Of a stretch of 64,000 nt of DNA, positions 47,242-55,595 are shown piece by piece. The position numbers were made by a program, and so were the translations under genes. The first letter of the stretch is position 1; every line of letters begins with the position of its first letter. Origin of the DNA: Candidatus Accumulibacter sp. UBA704 (lineage in GTDB: Bacteria; Pseudomonadota; Gammaproteobacteria; Burkholderiales; Rhodocyclaceae); NCBI GenBank assembly GCA_002304785.1, contig DBMG01000004.1, forward strand, positions 41,410 to 105,409, read 5' to 3'. The notes under the pieces were generated by a model. The model saw only the letters and a list, made by a program, of their open reading frames with translations, ran no database searches and was not told the DNA's origin.

Positions 47242-47270
47242 GCAGATCAACGACCTGTCTGAATATTTTG

Positions 47271-47344
47271 TGGAGCGGGCGAAGGGAATCGAACCCTCGG
47301 CATCAGCTTGGGAAGCTGAGGTATTACCATTATACGACGCCCGC
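47271..47344 (-). tRNA. tRNA-Gly, anticodon CCC
   Basis: 74-nt cloverleaf on the minus strand. Acceptor GCGGGCG/CGCCCGC, discriminator T and encoded CCA at 47273-47271. Anticodon stem TCAGC/GCTGA encloses TTCCCAA, giving anticodon CCC, which reads GGG. T arm GAGGG-TTCGATT-CCCTT. Confidence 0.96.
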
Positions 47345-47393
47345 GAAGGCGCCTATTCTAAGCTTTTGGGCGCCTTGCTTCAATCGTTTTGCT

Positions 47394-48632
47394 TCACCCT
47401 GCCACCGGTTTGACCTTGCCGGCGGCCAGCTTGGCACGCTGGCGCGCCTCGTCGGTGTCGGCGCCGGTAGCCACGACCACGCCCATCCGGCGCTTCTTGA
47501 AGCTCTCGGGCTTGCCGAACAGGCGCAAGTCCGTTCCTGGCACGTTCAGCGCATCGGCGACGCCCTCGAAGGCGATGCCCTTGGCGTCGACGCCGCCGTA
47601 GATCACCGCCGAAGCCCCCGGGGAACCCAGCGAGACATCCACCGGCAGCCCCAGGATGGCGCGGGCGTGCAGTTCGAATTCGGAGAAGCGTTGCGACGCC
47701 AGCGTCACCAGCCCGGTGTCGTGCGGTCGCGGGCTGACCTCGGAGAACCACACCTGATCGCCCTTGACGAAGAGTTCCACACCGAACAGCCCGCGCCCGC
47801 CCAGGTTTTCCGTCACCGCTTTGGCGATGGTCCGCGCCGTTTCGCGGGCGACCGGGCTCATGGCCTGCGGTTGCCACGATTCGACATAGTCGCCGCTGAC
47901 CTGGATGTGCCCGACCGGCTCGCAGAAATACGTATCCACCCGGCCGTTGGCGCCGATGGCACGCACCGTGAGCAAGGTGATTTCATACTCGAAGTCGATG
48001 AAGCCCTCGACGATCACCCGCCCTTGGCTGACACGCCCGCCCTGCATGGCGTAATCCCAGGCCTTGGCCACATCCTCCGGGCCGCGCAGCAGCGACTGCC
48101 CCTTTCCGGACGAGGACATGGTCGGCTTTACGAGACACGGGTAACCAATGCCTGCATCGATCGATGCCTGCAACTCGGCCAGCGAATCGGCGAAGGCGTA
48201 GGGCGAGGTGGGCAAGCCGAGTTCCTCGGCGACCAGGCGGCGAATGCCTTCGCGGTTCATCGTCAGTTGCGTGGCACGCGCAGTCGGGATGACCTCGGCA
48301 AGTCCCTCGCGCTCGATCTCTCTCAACATGTCGGTAGCGATCGCCTCGATTTCCGGCACCACCAGATGCGGCCGCTCCTTTTCGATCAGTGCGCGCAAGG
48401 CCGCGCCATCGGTCATCGACACCACGTGCGAGCGATGGGCCACCTGCATGCCCGGCGCGTCGGCATATCGATCGACGGCTATCGTCTCGACGCCCAATCG
48501 CTGCAGCGCAATCAGCACTTCCTTGCCGAGCTCTCCTGCGCCGAGCAGCATCACGCGCGTAGCCGACGGACTGAGCGGAGTACCGAGGCGGCGAAGCGCT
48601 GATTGGAGTGTCGTGGATGAGTTTTCGGGCAT
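47394..48632 (-). CDS. purT: Formate-dependent phosphoribosylglycinamide formyltransferase
   Basis: 412 residues from ATG 48632 (an AGGA site lies nine bases upstream; ATGs at 48641 and 48659 also exist). ATP-grasp enzyme: N-terminal [36 protein letters not shown] (ATP loop), [24 protein letters not shown] and the C-terminal domain. It makes formyl-GAR from formate and ATP in purine synthesis, a folate-independent alternative to PurN. It stands between tRNA-Gly and the XRE-cupin regulator gene. Confidence 0.97.
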   Translation of the reverse strand: MPENSSTTLQSALRRLGTPLSPSATRVMLLGAGELGKEVLIALQRLGVETIAVDRYADAPGMQVAHRSHVVSMTDGAALRALIEKERPHLVVPEIEAIATDMLREIEREGLAEVIPTARATQLTMNREGIRRLVAEELGLPTSPYAFADSLAELQASIDAGIGYPCLVKPTMSSSGKGQSLLRGPEDVAKAWDYAMQGGRVSQGRVIVEGFIDFEYEITLLTVRAIGANGRVDTYFCEPVGHIQVSGDYVESWQPQAMSPVARETARTIAKAVTENLGGRGLFGVELFVKGDQVWFSEVSPRPHDTGLVTLASQRFSEFELHARAILGLPVDVSLGSPGASAVIYGGVDAKGIAFEGVADALNVPGTDLRLFGKPESFKKRRMGVVVATGADTDEARQRAKLAAGKVKPVAG

Positions 48633-48672
48633 GGCGGGCATCCTGTGGTCCGTTGGCAAAGGAACGATTCTA

Positions 48673-49254
48673 TCAACTCGGTGTACGGTAGTGGATCAGG
48701 TTGTGGAACACGGCCGGCTCGGCATGGAGGTTGCGGTAGCCGTGCGGACGGTCGGCGTGAAAACGCACCGCATCGCCAACGTTGAGCCCCTTCCATTGGC
48801 CGTCGACGAGCACCTCCATGGCGCCGCGCAGCACGACGACCGTCTCGGTAACCCCGTTCTCATGCGCCTCGGACTGCCGTTCATAGCCGGGAAGCAGGGT
48901 CAGCTCAAAGAACTCGAAACCGAAAAGCGAATCATGCGGAAACAGCGGCGCCACCAGCATGCCATCCGGACCCGGCTGGTAGCGCAGCGCATCGGCATTG
49001 CGGAAGACGGCCTCTTCGCCGATGGGCGCGGGCAGCGGTTCGAGAAAGCTGGAGAGCGAGGTATGGAAGCCGCTGGCGATCTTCCACAGCGTCGCGATAG
49101 TCGGGCTCGATTCCCCGCGCTCGATCTGCCCGAGCATGGCCTTGCTCACCCCGGTTTCCTCGGCGGCTTTGTCCAGGCTCCAGCCACGCGCAGCGCGCTG
49201 GGCGCGCAAGGCTCCGGGAAGGTATTGGCCGGGTTCCTGATTGTTTTCCTGCAT
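48673..49254 (-). CDS. XRE-family regulator with C-terminal cupin domain
   Basis: 193 residues. An N-terminal helix-turn-helix ([38 protein letters not shown]) is followed by a cupin-2 ligand domain ([34 protein letters not shown]). It faces the BenE-type transporter. The intergenic region contains two palindromic operators, so it is very likely the local, self-regulating repressor or activator of that transporter. Confidence 0.92.
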   Translation of the reverse strand: MQENNQEPGQYLPGALRAQRAARGWSLDKAAEETGVSKAMLGQIERGESSPTIATLWKIASGFHTSLSSFLEPLPAPIGEEAVFRNADALRYQPGPDGMLVAPLFPHDSLFGFEFFELTLLPGYERQSEAHENGVTETVVVLRGAMEVLVDGQWKGLNVGDAVRFHADRPHGYRNLHAEPAVFHNLIHYRTPS

Positions 49255-49274
49255 GGCGGGATGACTGAAACGAG

Positions 49275-49294
49275 TTGTGCGTTATAACGCACAA
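49275..49294. promoter_or_regulatory. Operator 1: perfect 20-bp palindrome
   Basis: TTGTGCGTTA/TAACGCACAA, a perfect palindrome 21 bases upstream of the regulator start. It shares the arms GTGCGTT..AACGCAC with operator 2; centre-to-centre distance is 37 bp. Probable binding site of the XRE-cupin protein. Confidence 0.85.
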
Positions 49295-49313
49295 TGCTAG
49301 GATTATTGAAATT

Positions 49314-49329
49314 GTGCGTTAAAACGCAC
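49314..49329. promoter_or_regulatory. Operator 2: palindrome with the same arms
   Basis: GTGCGTT-AA-AACGCAC, 7-base arms identical to operator 1 apart from the two central bases. It lies directly upstream of a TACAAT -10-like box (49333-49338), so it would cover the -35 region of the transporter promoter. Confidence 0.85.
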
Positions 49330-49332
49330 GGG

Positions 49333-49338
49333 TACAAT
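49333..49338 (+). promoter_or_regulatory. Candidate -10 box of the BenE-type transporter
   Basis: TACAAT, 21 bases before the transporter ATG at 49359. A weak -35-like TTGTGC overlaps operator 2 with suboptimal spacing, typical of a regulated promoter. Confidence 0.45.
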
Positions 49339-49358
49339 TACAGCACACCGGAATCGAC

Positions 49359-50516
49359 ATGGGTAGATTTTTCGGACTTTCGCCAATTTCCGCCGGCTTC
49401 ATCGCCGTACTTGTCGGCTACACGAGTTCGGCGGCGATCGTGTTCCAGGCGGCCTCGGCCGCCGGGGCCGGCCCCGAGCACATCAGCTCCTGGCTGTTGG
49501 CGCTGGGCCTGGGCATGGGCAGCACGTGCATCGGCCTGTCGTTGTATTTCCGCGCCCCGGTGCTCACCGCCTGGTCGACGCCCGGCGCCGCCCTGTTGGC
49601 CACCGCGCTGGTCGGCCTGCCGATGAACGAAGCCGTCGGGGCATTTCTCGTCGCGTCGGCACTGATCACCCTGTGCGGCGTCACCGGCTGGGTCGAAGCG
49701 CTGATGAAGCACGTTCCGAAATCGCTGGCCGCCGGCATGTTGGCCGGGGTGCTGTTGCGCTTCGGGATCAACGTTTTCACTTCGCTCAGCGAGCAACTGG
49801 GCCTCGTCGGCCTGATGCTCGGCATCTATCTCGTCGGTCGCAGACTGCGTTCCCGCTACACGATCCCCCTGACCTTTCTCGGCGGCCTGCTGTGGGCCGG
49901 AGTCAATGGGTTGGTTCGTCTCGACGCCATCGACCTGGCCTTCGCGCGGCCGATTTTCACCGCCCCGGCCTTCACGTGGTCGACAGGCGTCGGCGTCGCC
50001 ATCCCGCTGTTCATCGTCACCATGTCTTCGCAAAACGTGCCGGGCATCGCCGTGCTACGGGCCAACGGCTACCGCACCCCCGTCTCGCCGCTGATCGGCT
50101 GGACTGGGCTGACCGGCCTGCTGCTGGCGCCGTTCGGCGGCTTCTCGTTCAACCTGGCGGCAATCACAGCTGCCATCTGCATGAGCCCCGAAGCCGAACG
50201 CGACCCCGAGCGCCGTTATCTCGCCGCCGTATGGGCCGGAGTCTTCTACGTGATCACCGGCCTCCTCGGCGCCACCGTGGCCAGCCTGTTCTCGGCCCTG
50301 CCCCGGGAACTCGTCGCGGCGATTGCCGGCATTGCGCTGTTCGGTACCATCGGCAACAGCCTGGCCGGCGCCCTGCACGACGACACCGAACGCGACGCGG
50401 CGCTGATCGCTTTCCTGGTCACGGCATCCGGCCTGACCCTGCTGGGGATCGGCAGCGCGTTCTGGGGGCTGCTGTTCGGACTGGCGGCAAGACAGGCCAT
50501 TGCGGAAATCCGGTAG
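49359..50516 (+). CDS. BenE-family benzoate/H+ symporter-like transporter
   Basis: 385 residues, ten to twelve hydrophobic helices. Family segments are GLSPISAGFIAVLVGYTSSAAIVFQAA at the N-terminus, then FRAPVLTAWSTPGAALLATAL, and SQNVPGIAVLRANGYRTPVSPLIGWTGLTGLLLAPFGGFSFNLAAITAAICM. BenE imports benzoate-like anions with protons. No benzoate catabolic genes are adjacent, so the substrate is not certain. It is divergent from its probable regulator. Confidence 0.9.
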   Translation: MGRFFGLSPISAGFIAVLVGYTSSAAIVFQAASAAGAGPEHISSWLLALGLGMGSTCIGLSLYFRAPVLTAWSTPGAALLATALVGLPMNEAVGAFLVASALITLCGVTGWVEALMKHVPKSLAAGMLAGVLLRFGINVFTSLSEQLGLVGLMLGIYLVGRRLRSRYTIPLTFLGGLLWAGVNGLVRLDAIDLAFARPIFTAPAFTWSTGVGVAIPLFIVTMSSQNVPGIAVLRANGYRTPVSPLIGWTGLTGLLLAPFGGFSFNLAAITAAICMSPEAERDPERRYLAAVWAGVFYVITGLLGATVASLFSALPRELVAAIAGIALFGTIGNSLAGALHDDTERDAALIAFLVTASGLTLLGIGSAFWGLLFGLAARQAIAEIR

Positions 50517-50554
50517 CCGTACAGCAATCGAAATCGGCAGGAATTCCGTGCGCG

Positions 50555-51991
50555 ATGACCGGTATCGGTATAATCCCGCGGGTGGAAAACGATCAAATAC
50601 AGCAAAACAAACCCAAGGGACTGCCTGCGATCTGGCGCAACTGGCGCGAGAAGACCCGCAGCTGGAAGTCGCTCGACAGTCTCCCGGCCATCCCCGTCAT
50701 GGCCGAGAACTTCGAAACTCTGGACGGTCCTTGCGCCTATCGCGAAACCCTGCTGGCAATGATTGCCGGGGCTCGCCATCGCATCCTTCTGGCCGCGCTC
50801 TACCTGCAGGACGACGACGGAGGCCGCGAGGTGCTGGAGGCGCTGTATGCCGCCAGGGCGGTGCGTCCGGAACTGGAAATTGCCGTTTTCGTCGACTGGC
50901 ATCGCGCCCAGCGCGGCCTTATCGGCAAGGCCAAGTCGGCCGGCAACGCGGCCATGTATCGGGAAATGGCGCAGCGCCTCGGATCGGGCGTGGATATTTA
51001 CGGCGTTCCCGTGCAGCGCCGCGAATTAATGGGCGTCATGCATCTCAAGGGCTTCATCATCGACGATGCCGTGCTGTACAGCGGGGCGAGCCTCAACGAT
51101 GTTTACCTGCATCGCCACCAGCGCTACCGTCTCGACCGCTACCATCTGATTCGCAGCCGGAGGCTGGCCGATAGCATGGCGGTCGTGCTCGACCGCACGT
51201 TGCGCCACAGCGCCGCCGTGCATCCCCTGAATACTCCGAGCGCACCCAAGACCTCGGAAATCCGGGCCAACATCATCCGCTTCCGGCGCGAACTGGCGCA
51301 CACACGCTACCGCTTTGCCGGCGAGAGGATCCGCCAGGGCGAAATCGGCATTACCCCGCTCTTCGGCCTCGGCATCCGCGATAACCAGCTTAATCGCACG
51401 GTCGTCGAACTGATCCGCCAGGCCGAGACACGCATCGTTTTGTTCACCCCGTATTTCAATCTCCCCGGCCCGGTACGGCGGGTTGTCGATGCCCGGCTGC
51501 GGGCCGGTTGCCACATCACCATCGTGCTCGGCGACAAGACGGCCAACGACTTCTACATCCCGCCCGACGAGCCGTTCAAGACCATCGGCGCCTTGCCCTA
51601 CCTGTACGAAGCCAACCTGCGGCGCTTTTGCAAGGCGCGCCAGAGATTCATCGACAACGGGTGGCTCAACGTGCACTTGTGGCGGCACGAAGACAACACC
51701 TTCCATCTCAAGGGTCTGCTGATCGATGACCGCTACGCCCTGCTGACCGGCAACAACATCAACCCGCGCGCCTGGCGGCTCGATCTGGAAAACGGACTGC
51801 TGATCCACGATCCGCAGAAATTGCTGCTCGAGAAGCACCTTGCCGAACTGGACCGCATCCTGACGCACACGCAGCGCCTCGCCAGCCACGAAGCTCTGGA
51901 ACCGGCTGAATCGTATCCGCACCCGGTACAGCGCTTGATGAGGCGGCTAGCGCGCACGCGCATGGACCGCCTGGTCAATCACATGCTCTAA
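50555..51991 (+). CDS. pssA: PLD-superfamily CDP-diacylglycerol-serine O-phosphatidyltransferase
   Basis: 478 residues from ATG 50555; a GTG at 50582 is an alternative start. Two HKD motifs (MHLKGFIIDDAVLYSGASLN and FHLKGLLIDDRYALLTGNNIN) show a phospholipase-D fold. Length and the N-terminal and C-terminal spacing match E. coli-type PssA rather than cardiolipin synthase, though that alternative remains. It would make phosphatidylserine at the inner membrane. A TATAAT at 50569-50574 lies inside the 5' end of the frame, so if it is a promoter the GTG start is used. Its stop overlaps the convergent kinase gene by four bases. Confidence 0.87.
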   Translation: MTGIGIIPRVENDQIQQNKPKGLPAIWRNWREKTRSWKSLDSLPAIPVMAENFETLDGPCAYRETLLAMIAGARHRILLAALYLQDDDGGREVLEALYAARAVRPELEIAVFVDWHRAQRGLIGKAKSAGNAAMYREMAQRLGSGVDIYGVPVQRRELMGVMHLKGFIIDDAVLYSGASLNDVYLHRHQRYRLDRYHLIRSRRLADSMAVVLDRTLRHSAAVHPLNTPSAPKTSEIRANIIRFRRELAHTRYRFAGERIRQGEIGITPLFGLGIRDNQLNRTVVELIRQAETRIVLFTPYFNLPGPVRRVVDARLRAGCHITIVLGDKTANDFYIPPDEPFKTIGALPYLYEANLRRFCKARQRFIDNGWLNVHLWRHEDNTFHLKGLLIDDRYALLTGNNINPRAWRLDLENGLLIHDPQKLLLEKHLAELDRILTHTQRLASHEALEPAESYPHPVQRLMRRLARTRMDRLVNHML

Positions 51992-53139
51992 GCGTCTGCC
52001 TCAGGCAGAGCGGACGGCAAGCGGACGGTAACCCGCAAGCCGCCCCCGCGGCGGTTCTCGGCCTCAATCCGGCCGTGATGATTGACGACGACTTGCCGGG
52101 CAATGGCCAGCCCCAGCCCGTGCCCTTTCTTGACCGGTACGTAGCTGCCGCGGAAGAAGGGCTCGAACAGCCGCTCGAGATCGGAGCTGAGCACGCCCGG
52201 CCCGCGATCTTCGACACAGACCCGGATCTCGGCTTCCTCGCGAGAGGCGCGTATTCCGATCCATCCGCCGCTGGCCGCATAGGCCAGCGCATTGCGTACC
52301 AGATTGTCGAAGACGCGGTGCAGCATTTCGGCGTCGCCACGCACCAGCGCTTCGGCTCCGGCATCGAGGTCGATGCGGCATGCCGCCTGTTCCGCTTCGG
52401 GCGCGGCATCGGCGGCAACGTCGGCCAGCACTTCGGCGAGGTCGATCACTTCCTCGCCCGGCTCAACCATGCCGGATTCCAGGCGCGAAAGCGTCAGTAG
52501 CTCGCTGACCAGGCGGTCCATGCGGGCCGATTCGTGTTCCAGCAGCGTCAGGCAATCATCGAGTCGCTCCGGTTGCTGGCGGACCAGCCCGACGATCGCA
52601 GAGAGGCGCGCCAGCGGCGAGCGCATTTCATGCGAAACATCGTGCATCAAACGCTTTTGCCCCTGCATCAACTGGTCGATGTGGTGTGCCATGCTGTCGA
52701 AATCACGGCACAGGTCGGCCAACTCGTCGCGCCTGTTCCCCATCGTATCGGCAATGTCCGTCGCCAATTGCCCGGAGGCTCCGGCCTGCAGCGCCTGACG
52801 CAGCCGCCCTACTGGCCGGGCGATATAGGCGGCGAGCAGGGAGGCGAAGACAAGGCTGACGACCGAGCCGGCGAGCAGATGCAGCAACGGCAGCCGGGGT
52901 CCGGGGGGAGGAGGTCGGCCGGGACCGTCCGCAAAACGGCCCGCCGTCGGCGGTCGCGGAGGATCGCGGAACGAATCGGGCGAGGGCGAAGCCATCGCGG
53001 CCGGCGGCGGCGGGAAGCCCTCCATCTCCGGCATGGTGGCCCAGATGGCCAGCCCCGTACCGATGACCGTGGTGGCCTGGGCCAGAAAGAAGAAAAAAAA
53101 GATCTTCCAGAACAGACGTCCTTGCAGGAACGATGGCAT
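51988..53139 (-). CDS. CpxA-like sensor histidine kinase
   Basis: 383 residues. Transmembrane helix 1 (FFFFFLAQATTVIGTGLAIWA), a short periplasmic segment that is very proline-rich (MPEMEGFPPPPAAM, then PPRPPTAGRFADGPGRPPPPG), helix 2 (LLHLLAGSVVSLVFASLLAAY), HAMP, and kinase core. H-box QKRLMHDVSHEMRSPLARL; N-box FDNLVRNALAYA; G-box VEDRGPGV and HGLGLAIAR. The small Pro-rich sensor differs from the large domain of enterobacterial CpxA, so the stimulus may differ. It follows its regulator gene by 18 bases. Confidence 0.9.
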   Translation of the reverse strand: MPSFLQGRLFWKIFFFFFLAQATTVIGTGLAIWATMPEMEGFPPPPAAMASPSPDSFRDPPRPPTAGRFADGPGRPPPPGPRLPLLHLLAGSVVSLVFASLLAAYIARPVGRLRQALQAGASGQLATDIADTMGNRRDELADLCRDFDSMAHHIDQLMQGQKRLMHDVSHEMRSPLARLSAIVGLVRQQPERLDDCLTLLEHESARMDRLVSELLTLSRLESGMVEPGEEVIDLAEVLADVAADAAPEAEQAACRIDLDAGAEALVRGDAEMLHRVFDNLVRNALAYAASGGWIGIRASREEAEIRVCVEDRGPGVLSSDLERLFEPFFRGSYVPVKKGHGLGLAIARQVVVNHHGRIEAENRRGGGLRVTVRLPSALPEADA

Positions 53140-53157
53140 GAAGAGCTTCCCTGGGGG

Positions 53158-53871
53158 TCAGTCGGTCAGCAGCTGGTAGCCCTTGCGCAGAACGGCCTGG
53201 ATGCGCGGACGGCCGTCGGGCAGGAGCGGCAATTTGTGCCGGATGCTGCTCAGATGCACGTCGATGCTGCGATCATAACGCTGGAACGGCCGGCCGAGCC
53301 CCTGCTCGGACAGCAGATTCTTGCTCACAACCTGCCCGGCGTTCTGGATCAGTAATTCCAGCAGATTAAACTCGGCATTGGTCAACTGCACATCCTGCCC
53401 GGCCCAGGCGATACGCCGCTGCGCGGAATACAGCGCCAGATCGCCGATACACACGGAGTCGGGAGTGGTCGAGCGAACCAGCGTCCGGCGCAGGATGGCC
53501 CGCAGCCGGGCGCTCAGTTCGCGCGGCGTGCAGGGTTTTGCCACATAGTCGTCGGCGCCGAGTTCGAGCCCGAGGATACGGCTCTCGTCGTCGCCCCGTG
53601 CGGTAAGCATCAGTACCGGCGTGCTGCCGCGCGAGCGAATCCGCCGCAGCACCTCGATTCCGCTGAATCCAGGCATCATCACATCGACGACGGCGATGTC
53701 CGGCGCCTGGGCAGCGAACAGGCGCAGCGCCGATTCGCCTTCATGCGCCACGGTGACATTGAAACCGTCGCTCGCCAGATAGTCGCGCAGCAGCGTGACC
53801 AGTTCGACATCGTCGTCGACCAGCAGGACGCTGGCCGAAGCTGTCGGGATGTTGTTTGCAATTTCAGGCAT
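53158..53871 (-). CDS. CpxR-like OmpR-family response regulator
   Basis: 237 residues. REC domain with LLVDDDVEL, phospho-acceptor VVDVMMPGFSG, and TARGDDESRILGLELGADDYVAKP, closely resembling CpxR. The C-terminal winged helix (FNLLELLIQNAGQVVSKNLLSEQGLG, then YDRSIDVHLSSIRHKLPLLPDGRP, GYQLL) also matches CpxR well. It is divergent from the EF-hand gene; a GTAAA-N5-GTAAA box lies 41 bases upstream of its start, implying autoregulation. Confidence 0.93.
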   Translation of the reverse strand: MPEIANNIPTASASVLLVDDDVELVTLLRDYLASDGFNVTVAHEGESALRLFAAQAPDIAVVDVMMPGFSGIEVLRRIRSRGSTPVLMLTARGDDESRILGLELGADDYVAKPCTPRELSARLRAILRRTLVRSTTPDSVCIGDLALYSAQRRIAWAGQDVQLTNAEFNLLELLIQNAGQVVSKNLLSEQGLGRPFQRYDRSIDVHLSSIRHKLPLLPDGRPRIQAVLRKGYQLLTD

Positions 53872-53911
53872 GGCGCAATGATACCGGCGCGGAAGATTCG
53901 GATCCCCCGAG

Positions 53912-53926
53912 TTTACAGGGATTTAC
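53912..53926 (-). promoter_or_regulatory. CpxR-type box 1
   Basis: TTTAC-AGGGA-TTTAC on the plus strand, i.e. GTAAA-TCCCT-GTAAA on the minus strand. This is an exact match to the enterobacterial CpxR consensus GTAAA-N5-GTAAA. It lies 41 bases upstream of the CpxR-like start and probably mediates autoregulation. Confidence 0.8.
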
Positions 53927-54099
53927 AACACCCGGAAATTCTTGCCGCGGCCCCGGCAATCAGCCCATAACACGTTGATCCATAGAGAATAAATCGTGGC
54001 CAACCTTGCCGGAAAAAAGATCCGCGAAACGCAATACGGCACTGTTCGCAAAGAAACTGCCGCTTCTCCCCGAGAAGTCTCGTTCTTTCTTCACAGGCT

Positions 54100-54114
54100 T
54101 TTACCCTGCTTTAC
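54100..54114 (-). promoter_or_regulatory. CpxR-type box 2
   Basis: TTTAC-CCTGC-TTTAC on the plus strand (GTAAA-GCAGG-GTAAA on the minus strand), again exact. It is 117 bases upstream of the EF-hand gene start and 188 bases from box 1 in the same orientation. Confidence 0.8.
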
Positions 54115-54230
54115 GCAAAACGTCGTGATCTGACGGTATTTCTGGCCGATAACTTGCCAGTAGGCTGGCAGATCCGAGCTATCCAGCCCTGGTTAGCCAC
54201 GATCTCATTTCAACCATCCAGGAGTTCATC

Positions 54231-54878
54231 ATGAGTACCCTGACAGGCATCAGTAATTACAGCAGCGCCGCAAGCTATCTCTTTTCCAAGATCGATACCT
54301 CGAACAAGGGCTACATCGAGAAGGAAGATCTCGTCTCCGCGTTTTCCAGCCTGACGGCCGCCAGCGACACCAGTGCCAGCGACGTTTTCTCGCAACTCGA
54401 CAGCGATAGCGACGGCAAGGTCACCGAGAGCGAATTTTCCAGCGCGCTCGAGGCGCTCAACAGCCAATACGACCAGTCGCGAATGCAGGGCGCGATGCCG
54501 CCTCCCCCGCCCCCGCCCGCCGACGACGCCGGTTTCACCGAGGACGAACTGACCAGCCAGCTGGAAGAAATCGGCGACACCGACTCCGCGCGCTCGACGC
54601 TGATCGGCAGCATTCTCGAGAACTTCGATGCCGCGGACACCAACGGAGACGGCAAGGTCAGCCACACTGAAGCCATGGCCTACGCCGAATCCAATGACAT
54701 CGCAACCTCGGCGTCAGGCGACAAGACGGCGGCAACCGAATCGAAATCCGGAAACGCTACTGTTTCCGACGCTCAGGTCTACCAGCAGATCATGGAACTG
54801 ATGCGCGCCTACGGCAGCCAGAGCACCGACCAGAATTTCCTGTCGTCATTGACGTCGGCGATCTCGACCAGCGCATAG
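54231..54878 (+). CDS. EF-hand calcium-binding protein, probable CpxR-like regulon member
   Basis: 215 residues with no signal peptide (MSTLTGISNYSSAASYLF). Three EF-hand loops are visible: DTSNKGYIEKED, DSDSDGKVTESE and DTNGDGKVSHTE. A proline run (PPPPPPPADD) lies between the second and third. The C-terminus is Ser/Thr-rich. It resembles XopAW-like EF-hand proteins of unknown role. The absence of a classical signal leaves location open (cytosolic, or a non-Sec secretion route). It occupies the position that cpxP has opposite cpxRA in E. coli. Confidence 0.85.
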   Translation: MSTLTGISNYSSAASYLFSKIDTSNKGYIEKEDLVSAFSSLTAASDTSASDVFSQLDSDSDGKVTESEFSSALEALNSQYDQSRMQGAMPPPPPPPADDAGFTEDELTSQLEEIGDTDSARSTLIGSILENFDAADTNGDGKVSHTEAMAYAESNDIATSASGDKTAATESKSGNATVSDAQVYQQIMELMRAYGSQSTDQNFLSSLTSAISTSA

Positions 54879-55019
54879 TCGCCGACGGGCTTCGGCATAC
54901 ATGCAGGTCGGCGGCGGTGCCGGTGGCGATGCCACCGGCCAAGCGCGCCTGTCGGGCCGGATCGCGCAACCAACGCGCAACGACGCCGGCATACTCCACA
55001 ACAGGTCGCAGCCCGCGGA

Positions 55020-55406
55020 TCAGAAATCGTGGGAGGCCTCCCAGATGATGAACCCCTCTTCCTTCAGGGTCCATTGCATCAGGTTGATCAGCGGTTGCGC
55101 CCGTTGCCCGAGCGAGACGATCTCTTGAGTTTCCTTTTCCTTTTCGCCGTCGCCTTTCTCGTCGTTGTCCTTTTCCTTGTCTCCGTTGCGCCCCGCGTTG
55201 GCGTGCTTTTCTTCGGCCAGACGCTTGGCAGCCGCCTTCTCCTCCTCGACGCCATGGCGCAGACAGGCTATCGCCTCAGGCAATTGATCCGTGGTAAACA
55301 CCCCATGCGCGGTGGTTTCCTTGCCGATCCACGCGAACAGGGCATGCGCATGCTCGGCAAACATGATGAGTTCGCCCGATGTGCTCGATGTCAGCCGGAC
55401 CAACAT
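55020..55406 (-). CDS. DUF1840 domain-containing protein
   Basis: 128 residues from ATG 55406, chosen because AGGAG lies eight bases upstream; the ATG at 55412 is too close to it. N-terminal LVRLTSSTSGELIMFAEHAHAL and GVFTTDQLPEAIACLRHGVEEEK, a Lys/Glu/Asp-rich charged middle (KEKDNDEKGDGEKEKE), and C-terminal LINLMQWTLKEEGFIIWEA are typical of DUF1840, a family restricted largely to betaproteobacteria. Function unknown. It is divergent from the ROK kinase. Confidence 0.87.
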   Translation of the reverse strand: MLVRLTSSTSGELIMFAEHAHALFAWIGKETTAHGVFTTDQLPEAIACLRHGVEEEKAAAKRLAEEKHANAGRNGDKEKDNDEKGDGEKEKETQEIVSLGQRAQPLINLMQWTLKEEGFIIWEASHDF

Positions 55407-55595
55407 GATCATTTCTCCTGGAAGTACTTGGTTATTCATCCGACCGGCACGCAGATGAAAACGATCCGCCGCGGATGCAAAAACGTCGAAGAATCACGCT
55501 CGATTTTACTCCTCGCCACCGTACAAGGGACGACTGGCCCGATATCTGGGATAGAATCCAGTACCGGAACCCCTTCCGGACAAATTCTCCCCGCC

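Larger units (their letters stand above)
53872..54230. promoter_or_regulatory. Divergent regulatory region between the CpxR-like and EF-hand genes
   Basis: 359 bases with no supported ORF. It holds two exact TTTAC-N5-TTTAC (GTAAA-N5-GTAAA) boxes, a CCAG-TAGG-CTGG hairpin near 54160, and a purine-rich site (CAGGAG) before the EF-hand ATG. Confidence 0.7.
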
